A stretch of 64,000 bases of DNA from Pseudomonas corrugata (GTDB taxonomy: Bacteria; Pseudomonadota; Gammaproteobacteria; Pseudomonadales; Pseudomonadaceae). The DNA is taken from positions 248,397-312,396 of the forward strand of contig NZ_LHVK01000014.1 of assembly GCF_001269905.1 (NCBI RefSeq). The letters are read 5' to 3'. The notes below the pieces were generated by a model. That model was given only the letters and a program-made list of their open reading frames with translations, searched no databases and was not told the origin of the DNA. Numbering within the stretch: the stretch's first letter is position 1; every line of letters starts with the position of its first letter. A program made the translations under genes and the position numbers. Shown here piece by piece: positions 33,491 to 42,213 of the stretch.

Positions 33491-34261
33491 ATGCGGCGCG
33501 TGGTATTCAATCAGAAAGGTGGCGTGGGCAAGTCCAGCATCGCCTGCAACCTGGCGGCGGTCAGCGCCAGCGAAGGGTATCGCACGTTGTTGGTGGACCT
33601 GGACGCACAGGCCAATTCCACTCAATACCTGACCGGTCTCACCGGCGACGACATCCCTATGGGCATTGCCGACTTCTTCAAGCAAACCCTGTCGTCCGGG
33701 CCCTTTTCGAAGAAGAACAAGGTCGATATCTACGAAACGCCGTTCGATAACCTGCATGTCATCACCGCCACTGCCGAGCTGACGGATCTGCAGCCCAAGC
33801 TTGAGGCCAAGCACAAGATCAACAAGCTGCGCAAATTGCTCGAAGAATTGGACGAGGATTACGACCGGATCTACCTGGATACGCCACCAGCCCTGAATTT
33901 CTATGCGGTTTCAGCGCTGATTGCGGCTGATCGGGTATTGATCCCCTTCGATTGCGACAGTTTTTCCCGCCAGGCGTTGTATGGCCTGCTGGCGGAAATA
34001 GAAGAGCTCAAGGAAGACCACAATGAGGGCCTGGAGATCGAAGGCATCGTGGTCAACCAGTTCCAGGCCCGGGCCAGCCTGCCGCAGCAGATGCTCGACG
34101 AACTGATCGCCGAGGGCTTGCCGGTACTGCCGGTGTACCTGAGCAGCTCGGTGCGCATGCGTGAATCCCACCAGGCCAGCCTGCCGCTGATTCATCTGGA
34201 TGCACGGCACAAGCTGACCCAGCAGTTCGTGGAGTTGCATGGGTTGTTGGAAAACGCCTGA
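33491..34261 (+). CDS. ParA-family ATPase (orphan)
   Basis: A 256-residue deviant Walker A ATPase with KGGVGKSS at residues 9-16, the Walker A' region VDLDAQANST, and the Walker B-like LDTPPA. ParA/MinD/Soj relatives position DNA or protein complexes in the cell. There is no parB-like gene or obvious parS cluster beside it, so the cargo is unknown. The ATG at 33491 is preceded by GGAGG; the in-frame start at 33470 is not supported by a ribosome binding site. Confidence 0.88.
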   Translation: MRRVVFNQKGGVGKSSIACNLAAVSASEGYRTLLVDLDAQANSTQYLTGLTGDDIPMGIADFFKQTLSSGPFSKKNKVDIYETPFDNLHVITATAELTDLQPKLEAKHKINKLRKLLEELDEDYDRIYLDTPPALNFYAVSALIAADRVLIPFDCDSFSRQALYGLLAEIEELKEDHNEGLEIEGIVVNQFQARASLPQQMLDELIAEGLPVLPVYLSSSVRMRESHQASLPLIHLDARHKLTQQFVELHGLLENA

Positions 34262-34277
34262 TCCACCTCTGCCGCCA

Positions 34278-34365
34278 TGTGGGAGCGAGCCTGCTCGCGA
34301 TAGCGGACTGACAGGCACATCGATGTTGAATGTGTCTGCGCATCGCGAGCAGGCTCGCTCCCACA
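34278..34365. repeat. REPIN
   Basis: TGTGGGAGCGAGCCTGCTCGCGATAG and the inverted CATCGCGAGCAGGCTCGCTCCCACA lie between the convergent ends of the parA-like gene and trxC. It probably doubles as a transcription barrier. Confidence 0.85.
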
Positions 34366-34376
34366 ATGGAGTAGCG

Positions 34377-34811
34377 TCAGATCCCCTGGCTGCGCAACCA
34401 GCTCATCAGCTGCGGCAAGGGTAACGCTCCGCTTTGCCGCGCGATTTCCTTGCCATTCTTGAACAGGATCAGGCTGGGGATCGAACGAATTCCCAATTGC
34501 GCCGACAGTTGCGGATTGGCTTCGCTGTCGAGTTTGGCCAGTCGGCATTTGCCGGTCAGTTGTGCGGCGGCCTGTTCGAACACCGGCGCAAAGGATTTGC
34601 AGGGGCCGCACCAGTCCGCCCACACATCCACCAGCAACGGCAGGTCGCCCTTGACCTGGCTGGAATAGTCGGCCTGTTTGAGTTCGAACGGCTTGCCCAA
34701 TAACACCGGAGCTTTGCAGCGCCCACACTTGGGCTGGTCGGCCAGACGTTCGGCAGGTATGCGATTGAGCCCGTTGCAATGAGGGCAGGGGATCAGCATC
34801 GGGTCAGACAT
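34377..34811 (-). CDS. trxC: Thioredoxin TrxC
   Basis: A 144-residue thioredoxin 2. An N-terminal zinc finger has Cys9, Cys12, Cys29 and Cys32 (CPHC, CGRC), followed by a thioredoxin domain with the redox motif WCGPC (Cys68, Cys71). It reduces disulfides in the cytoplasm, with a redox-sensitive zinc site. GGAGCTCACC precedes the ATG at 34811; an in-frame ATG four codons upstream has no better support. Confidence 0.95.
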   Translation of the reverse strand: MSDPMLIPCPHCNGLNRIPAERLADQPKCGRCKAPVLLGKPFELKQADYSSQVKGDLPLLVDVWADWCGPCKSFAPVFEQAAAQLTGKCRLAKLDSEANPQLSAQLGIRSIPSLILFKNGKEIARQSGALPLPQLMSWLRSQGI

Positions 34812-34958
34812 GGTGAGCTCCATAAGTCGGTCATGATGTTGATCTGGTGTCGCCGAGGCGGTTTATCAAGGTTGCCATTCATCAGATGCGCCGCACTGAC
34901 GCCCTTCGATGGCCTCAAAAAGACCACAACGCATCTGTTCGCAACCCAAGGAGGTCCC

Positions 34959-35237
34959 ATGAGCCATCCTCGAGAACCTGTCACGCACGCACCGCAGGAC
35001 AACCCCAATGACGACGGCTGGGTGCTCGGCACCGCCGGTCGCGACGAAGACCCGAACGCCGCTCCCGCCTATGCCATTGATCGCCGTCACGAACGAGACG
35101 AACTGACCCCCGAAGACGCCCGCGGCCTGCCCGGCTATCCCGAGAAAAAAACGCCGGCCAAGCCAACTGACAAGGATGCCACCGAGGCAGAGCCGGGAAT
35201 CGAGACGCCTGAGCAGGGGAACGATAAGGTCGGGTGA
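34959..35237 (+). CDS. Small hydrophilic hypothetical protein
   Basis: A 92-residue, highly charged, Pro/Asp/Glu-rich protein, probably disordered (DRRHERDELTPEDARGLPGY, KKTPAKPTDKDATEAEPG). No domain is recognised. AAGGAGG lies well placed before the ATG at 34959, and a strong Shine-Dalgarno supports real translation. Similar small proteins exist in other Pseudomonas. No function is proposed. Confidence 0.7.
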   Translation: MSHPREPVTHAPQDNPNDDGWVLGTAGRDEDPNAAPAYAIDRRHERDELTPEDARGLPGYPEKKTPAKPTDKDATEAEPGIETPEQGNDKVG

Positions 35238-35243
35238 GACAGC

Positions 35244-35278
35244 TTTTGTGACGAGGGGATAAATCCCCTCGGCACAAA
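35244..35278. repeat. GAGGGGATAAATCCCCTC palindrome
   Basis: TTTGTGACGAGGGGATAAATCCCCTCGGCACAAAG is an almost perfect inverted repeat of the same family as the elements in 28749-28881. It lies between convergent genes and could act as a terminator for both. Confidence 0.75.
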
Positions 35279-35319
35279 GGAGCGTTTGGCTGAAAGCCGA
35301 TTCCAGCTATTGAGCTGGG

Positions 35320-36783
35320 TCACGACGAGCAACTGATCTCCAGATGCTTGCCCCACTCCGGCGGCCGTTGCGCATAGCTGTCCATGCCCGGTTGCTCCTC
35401 GAACGGACGGCTCAGCACCTTGTGCAGGCGGCGGACCTCTTCGTAGTCGCCTGATTCGGCGGCATCGATGGCGTTCTGTGCCAGATAGTTGCGCAGTACG
35501 TACAAGGGGTTCACCGCGTGCATACGGATCCGGCGCTGCTCTTGATCGACGCTGCCTTCACGGCCGACGCGAGCGATATAGAGCGCGCCCCAGGCGTCGA
35601 AACCCATGAGGTCGACAAAGTCGTCCCGCAGCCTGGCGACGGCTTGTTCAGGCGACTGATCACCCAACCGGCGGAAGAACAGACTGTAGTCGACGCCGCT
35701 GTTCTGCATCAGTTGCAGCAGGCGCTCCACCAGTTTCTGGTCATCGTCCTCCGCTGTGGTCAGGCCGAGGCGACGGCGCATCAGGTCCAGGTAATGGGCC
35801 TGGTAAAGCGGCAGGTACAAGCCCAATGTCTCGCGCAGGGCTTCTACGCTGATGAACGGCGTCAGGGCCTGGGCCAGGGCACTGAGGTTCCACTGCCCGA
35901 TGGGCACCTGGTTGCTGAAGGAATAGCGACCCTGGTCATCGGAGTGGTTGCAGATGAAGTTGGCGTCGAAGTCATCGAGGAAGGCAAACGGCCCGAAATC
36001 GAAGGTGATGCCCAGAATCGACATGTTGTCGGTGTTCATCACGCCATGGCAGAAGCCATAGGCCTGCCATTTAGCAATGAGTTCGGCGTTGCGCTCGACG
36101 ATTTCGCGGAACATCGCCAGATACGGTTCCGGCTGTTCACGGCATTCGGCGAAATGCAGGTTCAGTACGTGCTCGGCGAGCGCGGCATGCAGCTCGGGTT
36201 TCTTGGTGTAATAGAAATACTCGAAATGACCGAAACGCACATGGCTCGGTGCCATGCGGAGCACCATGGCGGCGCGCTCCTGCTTTTCGCGCCACACCGG
36301 GGTGTCCGAACCGATCACGCACAAGGCACGGGTGGTGGGGATCCCCAAGGCGTGAAGCGCTTCGGATGCCAGGAACTCGCGGATCGAGGAGCGCAACACG
36401 GCCCGTCCGTCGCCCATGCGTGAGAACGGCGTCTGGCCCGCTCCCTTGAGGTGAAGGTCCCAGTGTTCGCCGGCTTCGTTGTACACCTCGCCCAACAGCA
36501 AGCCTCGGCCATCACCGAGTTGCGGGTTGTAGTGGCCGAATTGATGTCCGGAATACACCATCGCCCGAGGCTCGGTTTCGGCCCACAACTTATGTCCGCC
36601 GAACAGCTCGGCGAACAGCGGTGCCTGGGCTTCGGCCGGCTCCAGGTCCAACAGCGCCATCGCGGCCGGGCTGGCGACCACCAGCCGTGGGTTGTCGATG
36701 GGTTCGGGCAACACATGGGCCGAAAAACCGTCACCCAGGCGGGCGAAGCGGTTATCGAATGACAAGGTTTCCAGCGTTTTCAT
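35320..36783 (-). CDS. selO: Protein adenylyltransferase SelO
   Basis: A 487-residue pseudokinase-fold enzyme of the SelO/YdiU family, which transfers AMP to Ser/Thr/Tyr of target proteins. Visible family features are the VYSGHQFGHYNPQLGDGR block, HLKGAGQTPFSR, and GVMNTDNMSI followed by the metal-binding DFGPF. The C-terminus ends in SCSS, with the Cys that replaces selenocysteine. The ATG at 36783 gives the usual N-terminus (MKTLETLSFDNRFARLG). It starts 35 bases after mscK and is probably in that operon. Confidence 0.95.
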   Translation of the reverse strand: MKTLETLSFDNRFARLGDGFSAHVLPEPIDNPRLVVASPAAMALLDLEPAEAQAPLFAELFGGHKLWAETEPRAMVYSGHQFGHYNPQLGDGRGLLLGEVYNEAGEHWDLHLKGAGQTPFSRMGDGRAVLRSSIREFLASEALHALGIPTTRALCVIGSDTPVWREKQERAAMVLRMAPSHVRFGHFEYFYYTKKPELHAALAEHVLNLHFAECREQPEPYLAMFREIVERNAELIAKWQAYGFCHGVMNTDNMSILGITFDFGPFAFLDDFDANFICNHSDDQGRYSFSNQVPIGQWNLSALAQALTPFISVEALRETLGLYLPLYQAHYLDLMRRRLGLTTAEDDDQKLVERLLQLMQNSGVDYSLFFRRLGDQSPEQAVARLRDDFVDLMGFDAWGALYIARVGREGSVDQEQRRIRMHAVNPLYVLRNYLAQNAIDAAESGDYEEVRRLHKVLSRPFEEQPGMDSYAQRPPEWGKHLEISCSS

Positions 36784-36818
36784 GGCCGTCTCCGGCGCGA
36801 TGCCCGGGGCACCGCGCA

Positions 36819-39800
36819 TCAGTCGAGTGTGTCTTGCGGCGGCTCTGGCACCGGCTTGATGCTGGCTGCGGTCGAGGGTACGGGCGCGATGTTTTTCTTG
36901 TCGGGTTCGGCGGGCACCAGCTTGTATTCCTGGTCGTTGACGTTCTTCAGGTGGACTTCCAACTGCCGGAAGGCGATGTTGATGTGCTCCTTCTTGAACT
37001 CACGGTTGATGAAGCGGTTGATCTCGTCCAGCACCGGGTTGCGGTCGCCGAGATCGCGCACATGCATGCGCAACTCGTGATCCAGGGTGCTTTCCCCGAA
37101 GTTCAGGAAATACACGATCGGTTCCGGTTCCTTCAGCACCCGTGGGTTGTCGCGGGCGGCCTTGAGCAGCAGCTCCCGCACCCGATCCAGGTCCGAGCCG
37201 TAGTCCACGCCGAGTTTCAGGGTTACCCGGGTGACGGTGTCGGTCAACGACCAGTTGATCAACTGCCCGGTGATGAAGGTTTTGTTCGGGACGATGATGT
37301 CCTTGCGGTCGAAGTCGGTGATGGTGGTCGCGCGGATGCGGATCTTGCTGACGGTGCCCGACAGGTTGCCGATGGTAATGGTGTCGCCGATCCGTACCGG
37401 GCGCTCGAACAGGATCATGATCCCGGAAATGAAGTTGGCGAAGATTTCCTGCATGCCGAAGCCCAGGCCCACCGATAGCGCGGCCACCAACCACTGCAAC
37501 TTGTCCCAACTCACGCCCAGGGTGGATAGGGTGGTGACGAAGCCGACGCCGGCGATCACGTAGGACAGCAGCGTGGTGGTGGCATAGGCGCTGCCCTGGG
37601 CCAGGTTCAGTTTCGACAGGACGAACACTTCCAGGAGGCCTGGCAGGTTGCGCGCCAGGGCGAAGGTGATGCCGATGATGATCAGCGCACCGAGCAAGTC
37701 GCCGATGCTGATGGGCACCATGCTCATGTTGACGCCGGTGCCGCTGGTGTATTCGTAGAGGGTGATGTTGTCCAGGTACGAGAATACGCTGATCAGGTCC
37801 GACCAGACCCAGTAAAGCGCGGCGATGAAGCCGCCCAGCAGGGCCAGGCGGATCAGGCGCAGGGACTGCTCGTTGACCTTCTCGATATCCAGGGTCGGCT
37901 CCTCGACCACGGCTTCACCATCGCCGGCTTCCTTGGCCGCCTGGCGCTTGGCCAGGGCGCGCTGGTAGGCCAGGCGCCGGGCCGCGACCGACAGGCCGCG
38001 AACGAAGGTGGCCTCGATCACCAGCCAGAACATCAGCAGGTACAGGGTATTGATCAGCCGGTCGCTGAGCTTCAGCGCGGTGTAGTAGTAGCCGAAGCAC
38101 ACCGCCACGAACAGCGCGATGGGCAGTGCGGTGAAAATAACCCCGACGGCCTTGCGGAACAGGGAGGCATTGCGGTGGGTCGGGCTGCTGAGCAACAGGC
38201 GGCTGAGCAGCCAGGCCATCAAGGCATAACAGGTCAGTACCACTGGCATGCCCAACACGTCGTCGGCCAGTGTCGAAGGCTGCAACTCGGCCACCGCCAC
38301 CACGGCTACCAGCGCCAGTACCACCAGCCCGAGCCGACGGATCCAGCCCTGAAGGAACTCGACTTGCGGTTTTTCCCAGCGGAAATGCAACTCAGCCACG
38401 CCGCCGGGAGCCAGAATGCGATAGGCGGTATAGAACACCAGCCAGGCTTGGCCGATCTGCAACAGCGCCGCGCCGAGGTTGGCGTTCTGGCCGCGGGCAT
38501 CGATTTGCAAGGCAAAACCACACAGGGCCAGTGCCAGGGCAACCGGCATCGCCAACAGGATGTTGATCAGGATCGCCTGGGGTGTGTGCCACTGGCTGTC
38601 GCGCTTGAAGTGGCCCACGTCCTGGTGAACTTTGCTCAACCGTGCATAGAGATGCTTGCGCCGCCACAGCAATGCACCGATCAGCAGAGCCAGGGGCAGG
38701 AACAGCAGCGGCCGCTGTGTCAGGCCGTCGGCCAGTTCACTGAGGCTCGAGGTCCAGGGCAACGAGTCGACCTGCTTTTCCAGGCGAGCCGGCACACCTC
38801 GCATCCATTCGAAATCCAGCGGTTTGTTGCTGGGGATCCAGAACATCTGCTCTTCGAGTGTCGCCCGCAGGTTTTGCGCAGTGCTGAGCAATTGTTTCTG
38901 ATTGAGTTGCAGGGTGATGGATTCGTTGAGCACCGCGCTCAACTCGCGGCTCAGGCGTTCCAGCAGGTCGACGCGGGTCAGGGCCAGGTCCAGCAAGGTC
39001 TTGCGCAGCTGCGGCGTGACCTGCTCCGACGGCTGGGACGCCAACAGGCTGTCCACATAGGCGCTCGGATTGTTCAGCAGCTCCCGTTGCTGGCTGACTT
39101 CGAACTGGTACAGGCGGATGTCCGCGATCTGGTCTGCGAGGTTCTGGTCCAGCTTCAGGCGCGGCAGGGTCTGGCGCTGCTTATAGAGGATCTTGGAGAG
39201 CAACAGGCTGCCTTTGAGCACACTGATCTGTTCATCCAGGGCTGCGTCGGTCTGGGTGACGCTGTCCAGCAGCTGCTTGGTCTGCAGGTTCTGCTGGGTC
39301 ACCTCGTTGAGGCGGTCGGTACTTTTGAGCAGGTAGTCGGAGAGCTTCAGGTTGGTCGCGCTTTCGGTTGCCAGCAGGCTGCTGCCGCCGGCCTTCTGGA
39401 CTTCGATGGACTGCTGGGTCACCGTCTCCTGGGATTGGGCCAGGCGTTTCTGGTTGATCAGGTTCTGCAGGTCCTGGATTTCCTGCTCCATGCGGGAAAT
39501 TTTTTCCATCAACAAGTCGTGCTGGCCGTTGCCCAGGTCCTGCAGTTGACTGTTGCCGGCCAGTTCCTGGCGGCGCAACGGGATCAACGCGTTCAGGGCT
39601 GCCAGTTCGGCGTTGAGCTGGTCGCGCTGTTCGGCGCTCAGGGGTTTGCCGGCGTCCCTGCCTGCCTTGAGGATGGAGTTGATCTGCTGGATGCGGGTCT
39701 GGCTGCTGGCGATTTCGGCCTGGGCCCGCTCGGGGCGGGTCTGGGCGGTGATGATCAGGCTATTGGCGTCGGCGAGGGCTTTTTGCAGGTCGCTCTGTTG

Positions 39801-40181
39801 GGTAGAGCGTTCCGTCAGCATTTGCTCGAGCTGGGAAATCGGCAGGTTGGCATAGCGCTGCGCCACGGGTACCACGGCGGTGTTCTTGAGCTTTGCCAGC
39901 TCCCGCTGGTTTTCGATGTTCTGTTTCGGCGCGCTGGCCAACTGTTGCTTGAGGGCGAGGAGCTTGCGTTCGTAGTCGGCCTTGCTGGCGAGCTGGGCCA
40001 AGGTATCCTGCAACACGGCTTGCAAGGCTTTCTGGTCGGCTTCCGGCAGTTTGCGGTCGGCAATCTTGTCCAGGCTGGCCTGCACCGAGTCGCTGGTAGG
40101 CGGTTCAGCAGCCTGCAGCGTGCAGACGGAAAGACTCAGGCCCAGCAGGGCGATGGCGAAGAGGGAGCGCAGGGTAGGCAT
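36819..40181 (-). CDS. mscK: Mechanosensitive channel MscK (KefA)
   Basis: A 1120-residue large-type mechanosensitive channel. A signal peptide (MPTLRSLFAIALLGLSLSVCTLQAA) leads to a long periplasmic coiled-coil domain (about residues 25-470). Multiple membrane helices follow, and then the MscS-like pore and beta domain (SVGLGFGMQEIFANFISGIMILFE, then RIRATTITDFDRKDIIVPNK). It releases solutes on hypo-osmotic shock. It lies 36 bases after the cvrA stop on the same strand, upstream of selO. Confidence 0.93.
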   Translation of the reverse strand: MPTLRSLFAIALLGLSLSVCTLQAAEPPTSDSVQASLDKIADRKLPEADQKALQAVLQDTLAQLASKADYERKLLALKQQLASAPKQNIENQRELAKLKNTAVVPVAQRYANLPISQLEQMLTERSTQQSDLQKALADANSLIITAQTRPERAQAEIASSQTRIQQINSILKAGRDAGKPLSAEQRDQLNAELAALNALIPLRRQELAGNSQLQDLGNGQHDLLMEKISRMEQEIQDLQNLINQKRLAQSQETVTQQSIEVQKAGGSSLLATESATNLKLSDYLLKSTDRLNEVTQQNLQTKQLLDSVTQTDAALDEQISVLKGSLLLSKILYKQRQTLPRLKLDQNLADQIADIRLYQFEVSQQRELLNNPSAYVDSLLASQPSEQVTPQLRKTLLDLALTRVDLLERLSRELSAVLNESITLQLNQKQLLSTAQNLRATLEEQMFWIPSNKPLDFEWMRGVPARLEKQVDSLPWTSSLSELADGLTQRPLLFLPLALLIGALLWRRKHLYARLSKVHQDVGHFKRDSQWHTPQAILINILLAMPVALALALCGFALQIDARGQNANLGAALLQIGQAWLVFYTAYRILAPGGVAELHFRWEKPQVEFLQGWIRRLGLVVLALVAVVAVAELQPSTLADDVLGMPVVLTCYALMAWLLSRLLLSSPTHRNASLFRKAVGVIFTALPIALFVAVCFGYYYTALKLSDRLINTLYLLMFWLVIEATFVRGLSVAARRLAYQRALAKRQAAKEAGDGEAVVEEPTLDIEKVNEQSLRLIRLALLGGFIAALYWVWSDLISVFSYLDNITLYEYTSGTGVNMSMVPISIGDLLGALIIIGITFALARNLPGLLEVFVLSKLNLAQGSAYATTTLLSYVIAGVGFVTTLSTLGVSWDKLQWLVAALSVGLGFGMQEIFANFISGIMILFERPVRIGDTITIGNLSGTVSKIRIRATTITDFDRKDIIVPNKTFITGQLINWSLTDTVTRVTLKLGVDYGSDLDRVRELLLKAARDNPRVLKEPEPIVYFLNFGESTLDHELRMHVRDLGDRNPVLDEINRFINREFKKEHINIAFRQLEVHLKNVNDQEYKLVPAEPDKKNIAPVPSTAASIKPVPEPPQDTLD

Positions 40182-40217
40182 AGAGACCGGACGAGCAAAT
40201 TAAAGAATGGGAGCAGT

Positions 40218-41960
40218 TTAGAGGAACAAGCCGGGACCCGGGCGACTTCCTTCGGGGAATCTGACGCCCACTTTGCCGATCTTGTTCCCGTCCATGACCG
40301 CGACGGTCCACAAGGTGTTGTTCCAGTCCACCTGGTCGCCGACCACCGGTGCGCCACCGACTTTCTGGGCAATGAAGCGGCCCAGGGACATGTCCGGATC
40401 GATGCCGTCCAGTTGCAGGCCGTACAGGGCGGCAACCGCGGCCAGTTGGGCGTCTCCTTCGAGTACGAAGTCACCGAAGAAGCGCAGATCCAGGCCCCGT
40501 TGCGGCGCCTGGCTGAAGAGTTTTCCAAGGGCCGGCAGGTCATGTTCATGGCCGATCACGCAGAGCAGATCATCGGTTTCCAGCACCGTACTACCCGACG
40601 GATGGAGCAGTTGCTGGCCACGAAACAGCGCCGCGATACGGGTGCCATCGGGCATTTTCAGGTCTCGCAGGGGCGAACCGATGCACCATTTTTCCGCTCC
40701 GAGGCGATAAATGAACAGCTCCCACTCGCTGGTGACATGAACCTCCAGCGCTGCCCGGGAAATCGGCAAGGGCTCCGGCGGGACGGTGACGTGCAGCAGC
40801 TTGGCAACCCAGGGCAGGCTCGTGCCCTGGACCAGCAACGACACCAGCACGATGAAGAACGCCAGGTTGAAATAGAGCTGGGCGTGGGGCAGGCCGGCCA
40901 TCAGCGGGAACACCGCCAGGATGATCGGCACCGCGCCACGCAGGCCGACCCAGGAGATGAAGGCCTTCTCGCGACCATGGAAGGCCTTGAAGGGCAGCAG
41001 GCCGACGATGACCGACAGCGGCCGTGCGAACAGGATCATCCACAACGCGAGGCCCAGGGCGGGCAGGGCGATCGGCAACAGGTCATGGGGCGTCACCAGC
41101 AGGCCCAGCACCAGGAACATGCCGATCTGCGCCAGCCAGGCCATGCCATCGAGCATGTGCAGGATGCCGTGGCGACTGCGCACCGGGCGATTGCCGATGA
41201 CCAGGCCGCACAGATACACCGCCAGGAAACCGCTGCCGTGCAATGCATTAGTGAGAGCGAACACGGCCAGGCCGCCGCTGATGACGAGAATGGGGTAGAG
41301 GCCGTTGGCCAGGTTGATCCGGTTGACCAGTTGCAACATCAGCCAGCCACCGCCCAGGCCGAGCACGGCACCGCTGCCGAACTCACGCACCAGATGCCCC
41401 ACCAGGTTCCATTCCAGGTCGGTCTGGCCGCTGGCGAGCATGCCGATCAAGGTCACGGTCAGGAACACCGCCATGGGGTCGTTGCTGCCGGACTCGATCT
41501 CGAGGCTGGCGCTGACCCGCTCGTTCAGGCCTTTGCCGCCTAGCAGCGAGAACACTGCCGCGGCATCGGTCGAGCCGACAATGGCGCCGATCAACAGACC
41601 CTGGATCAGGTTCAGATTGAACAGCCACGCCGCCGCCAGGCCGGTCAACCCGGTGGTGATCAGCACCCCGACCGTTGCCAGCGACAGCGCCGGCCACAGG
41701 GCCACCCGGAAACTCGAAACCCGGGTACGCAAGCCACCGTCCAACAGAATGACGGCCAGCGCGAGGTTACCGACCAGATAGGCCGTGGCGTAGTTGTCGA
41801 AAAGAATACCGGCACCATCGACACCGGCGGCCATGCCCACGGCCAGGATGATCACCAGGATCGGGATGCCCAGGCGGGACGAAAGAGAACTGACCAGGAT
41901 GCTCGCACCCACCAGCAACGCGCCGATCAAGAACAGGCTGTTGATGGTCGTCGCAGTCAA
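40218..41960 (-). CDS. cvrA: K+/H+ antiporter CvrA/NhaP2
   Basis: A 580-residue CPA1 cation/proton antiporter. Twelve or so helices include GSTDAAAVFSLLGG and the ESGSNDPMAVF motif with the Asp pair used for ion exchange. A cytoplasmic C-terminal TrkA-C/CorC-like regulatory part (VLETDDLLCVIGHEHDL, LGRFIAQKVGG) follows. The chosen start is TTG at 41960, with GGAG eight bases upstream and the family start pattern xATTINSLFLIGALL. The open frame extends 15 codons further to 42005 but without a good site. It is probably the first gene of a cvrA-mscK-selO unit. Confidence 0.92.
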   Translation of the reverse strand: MTATTINSLFLIGALLVGASILVSSLSSRLGIPILVIILAVGMAAGVDGAGILFDNYATAYLVGNLALAVILLDGGLRTRVSSFRVALWPALSLATVGVLITTGLTGLAAAWLFNLNLIQGLLIGAIVGSTDAAAVFSLLGGKGLNERVSASLEIESGSNDPMAVFLTVTLIGMLASGQTDLEWNLVGHLVREFGSGAVLGLGGGWLMLQLVNRINLANGLYPILVISGGLAVFALTNALHGSGFLAVYLCGLVIGNRPVRSRHGILHMLDGMAWLAQIGMFLVLGLLVTPHDLLPIALPALGLALWMILFARPLSVIVGLLPFKAFHGREKAFISWVGLRGAVPIILAVFPLMAGLPHAQLYFNLAFFIVLVSLLVQGTSLPWVAKLLHVTVPPEPLPISRAALEVHVTSEWELFIYRLGAEKWCIGSPLRDLKMPDGTRIAALFRGQQLLHPSGSTVLETDDLLCVIGHEHDLPALGKLFSQAPQRGLDLRFFGDFVLEGDAQLAAVAALYGLQLDGIDPDMSLGRFIAQKVGGAPVVGDQVDWNNTLWTVAVMDGNKIGKVGVRFPEGSRPGPGLFL

Positions 41961-42098
41961 AGGCAGTACTCCGGAAAAACTGAAAGACGGGCACGGACTG
42001 ACCATGCAGTCTGCGTGCCAGCGATTCTAACCTGTTGAAATGTGATGCTGTCAAAAAAGGTTTGGCTTGCCTTCAGGGGGCGGAGATTTTTCGCTGCG

Positions 42099-42183
42099 GT
42101 GGGAGCAAGGCTTGCCCGCGATGAGGCCGAAGCAGGGCCCAGGAAGCGTGGTGCCTTCATCGCGGGCAAGCCTTGCTCCCACA
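42099..42183. repeat. REPIN
   Basis: GTGGGAGCAAGGCTTGCCCGCGATGA and the inverted TCATCGCGGGCAAGCCTTGCTCCCAC form a well-conserved doublet between the 5' end of cvrA and the 3' end of the chemoreceptor. The core variant is CTTGCCCGCGAT rather than CTGCTCGCGAT. Confidence 0.85.
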
Positions 42184-42213
42184 GAAGAGAGCAAAGCCCG
42201 CAACGCGAACATG

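Noticed and set aside
38175..41543. 1122-codon open frame on the plus strand
   Set aside because: It runs antisense to mscK and cvrA, has Gln/Gly-rich composition typical of reversed high-G+C genes, and no domain or ribosome binding site.
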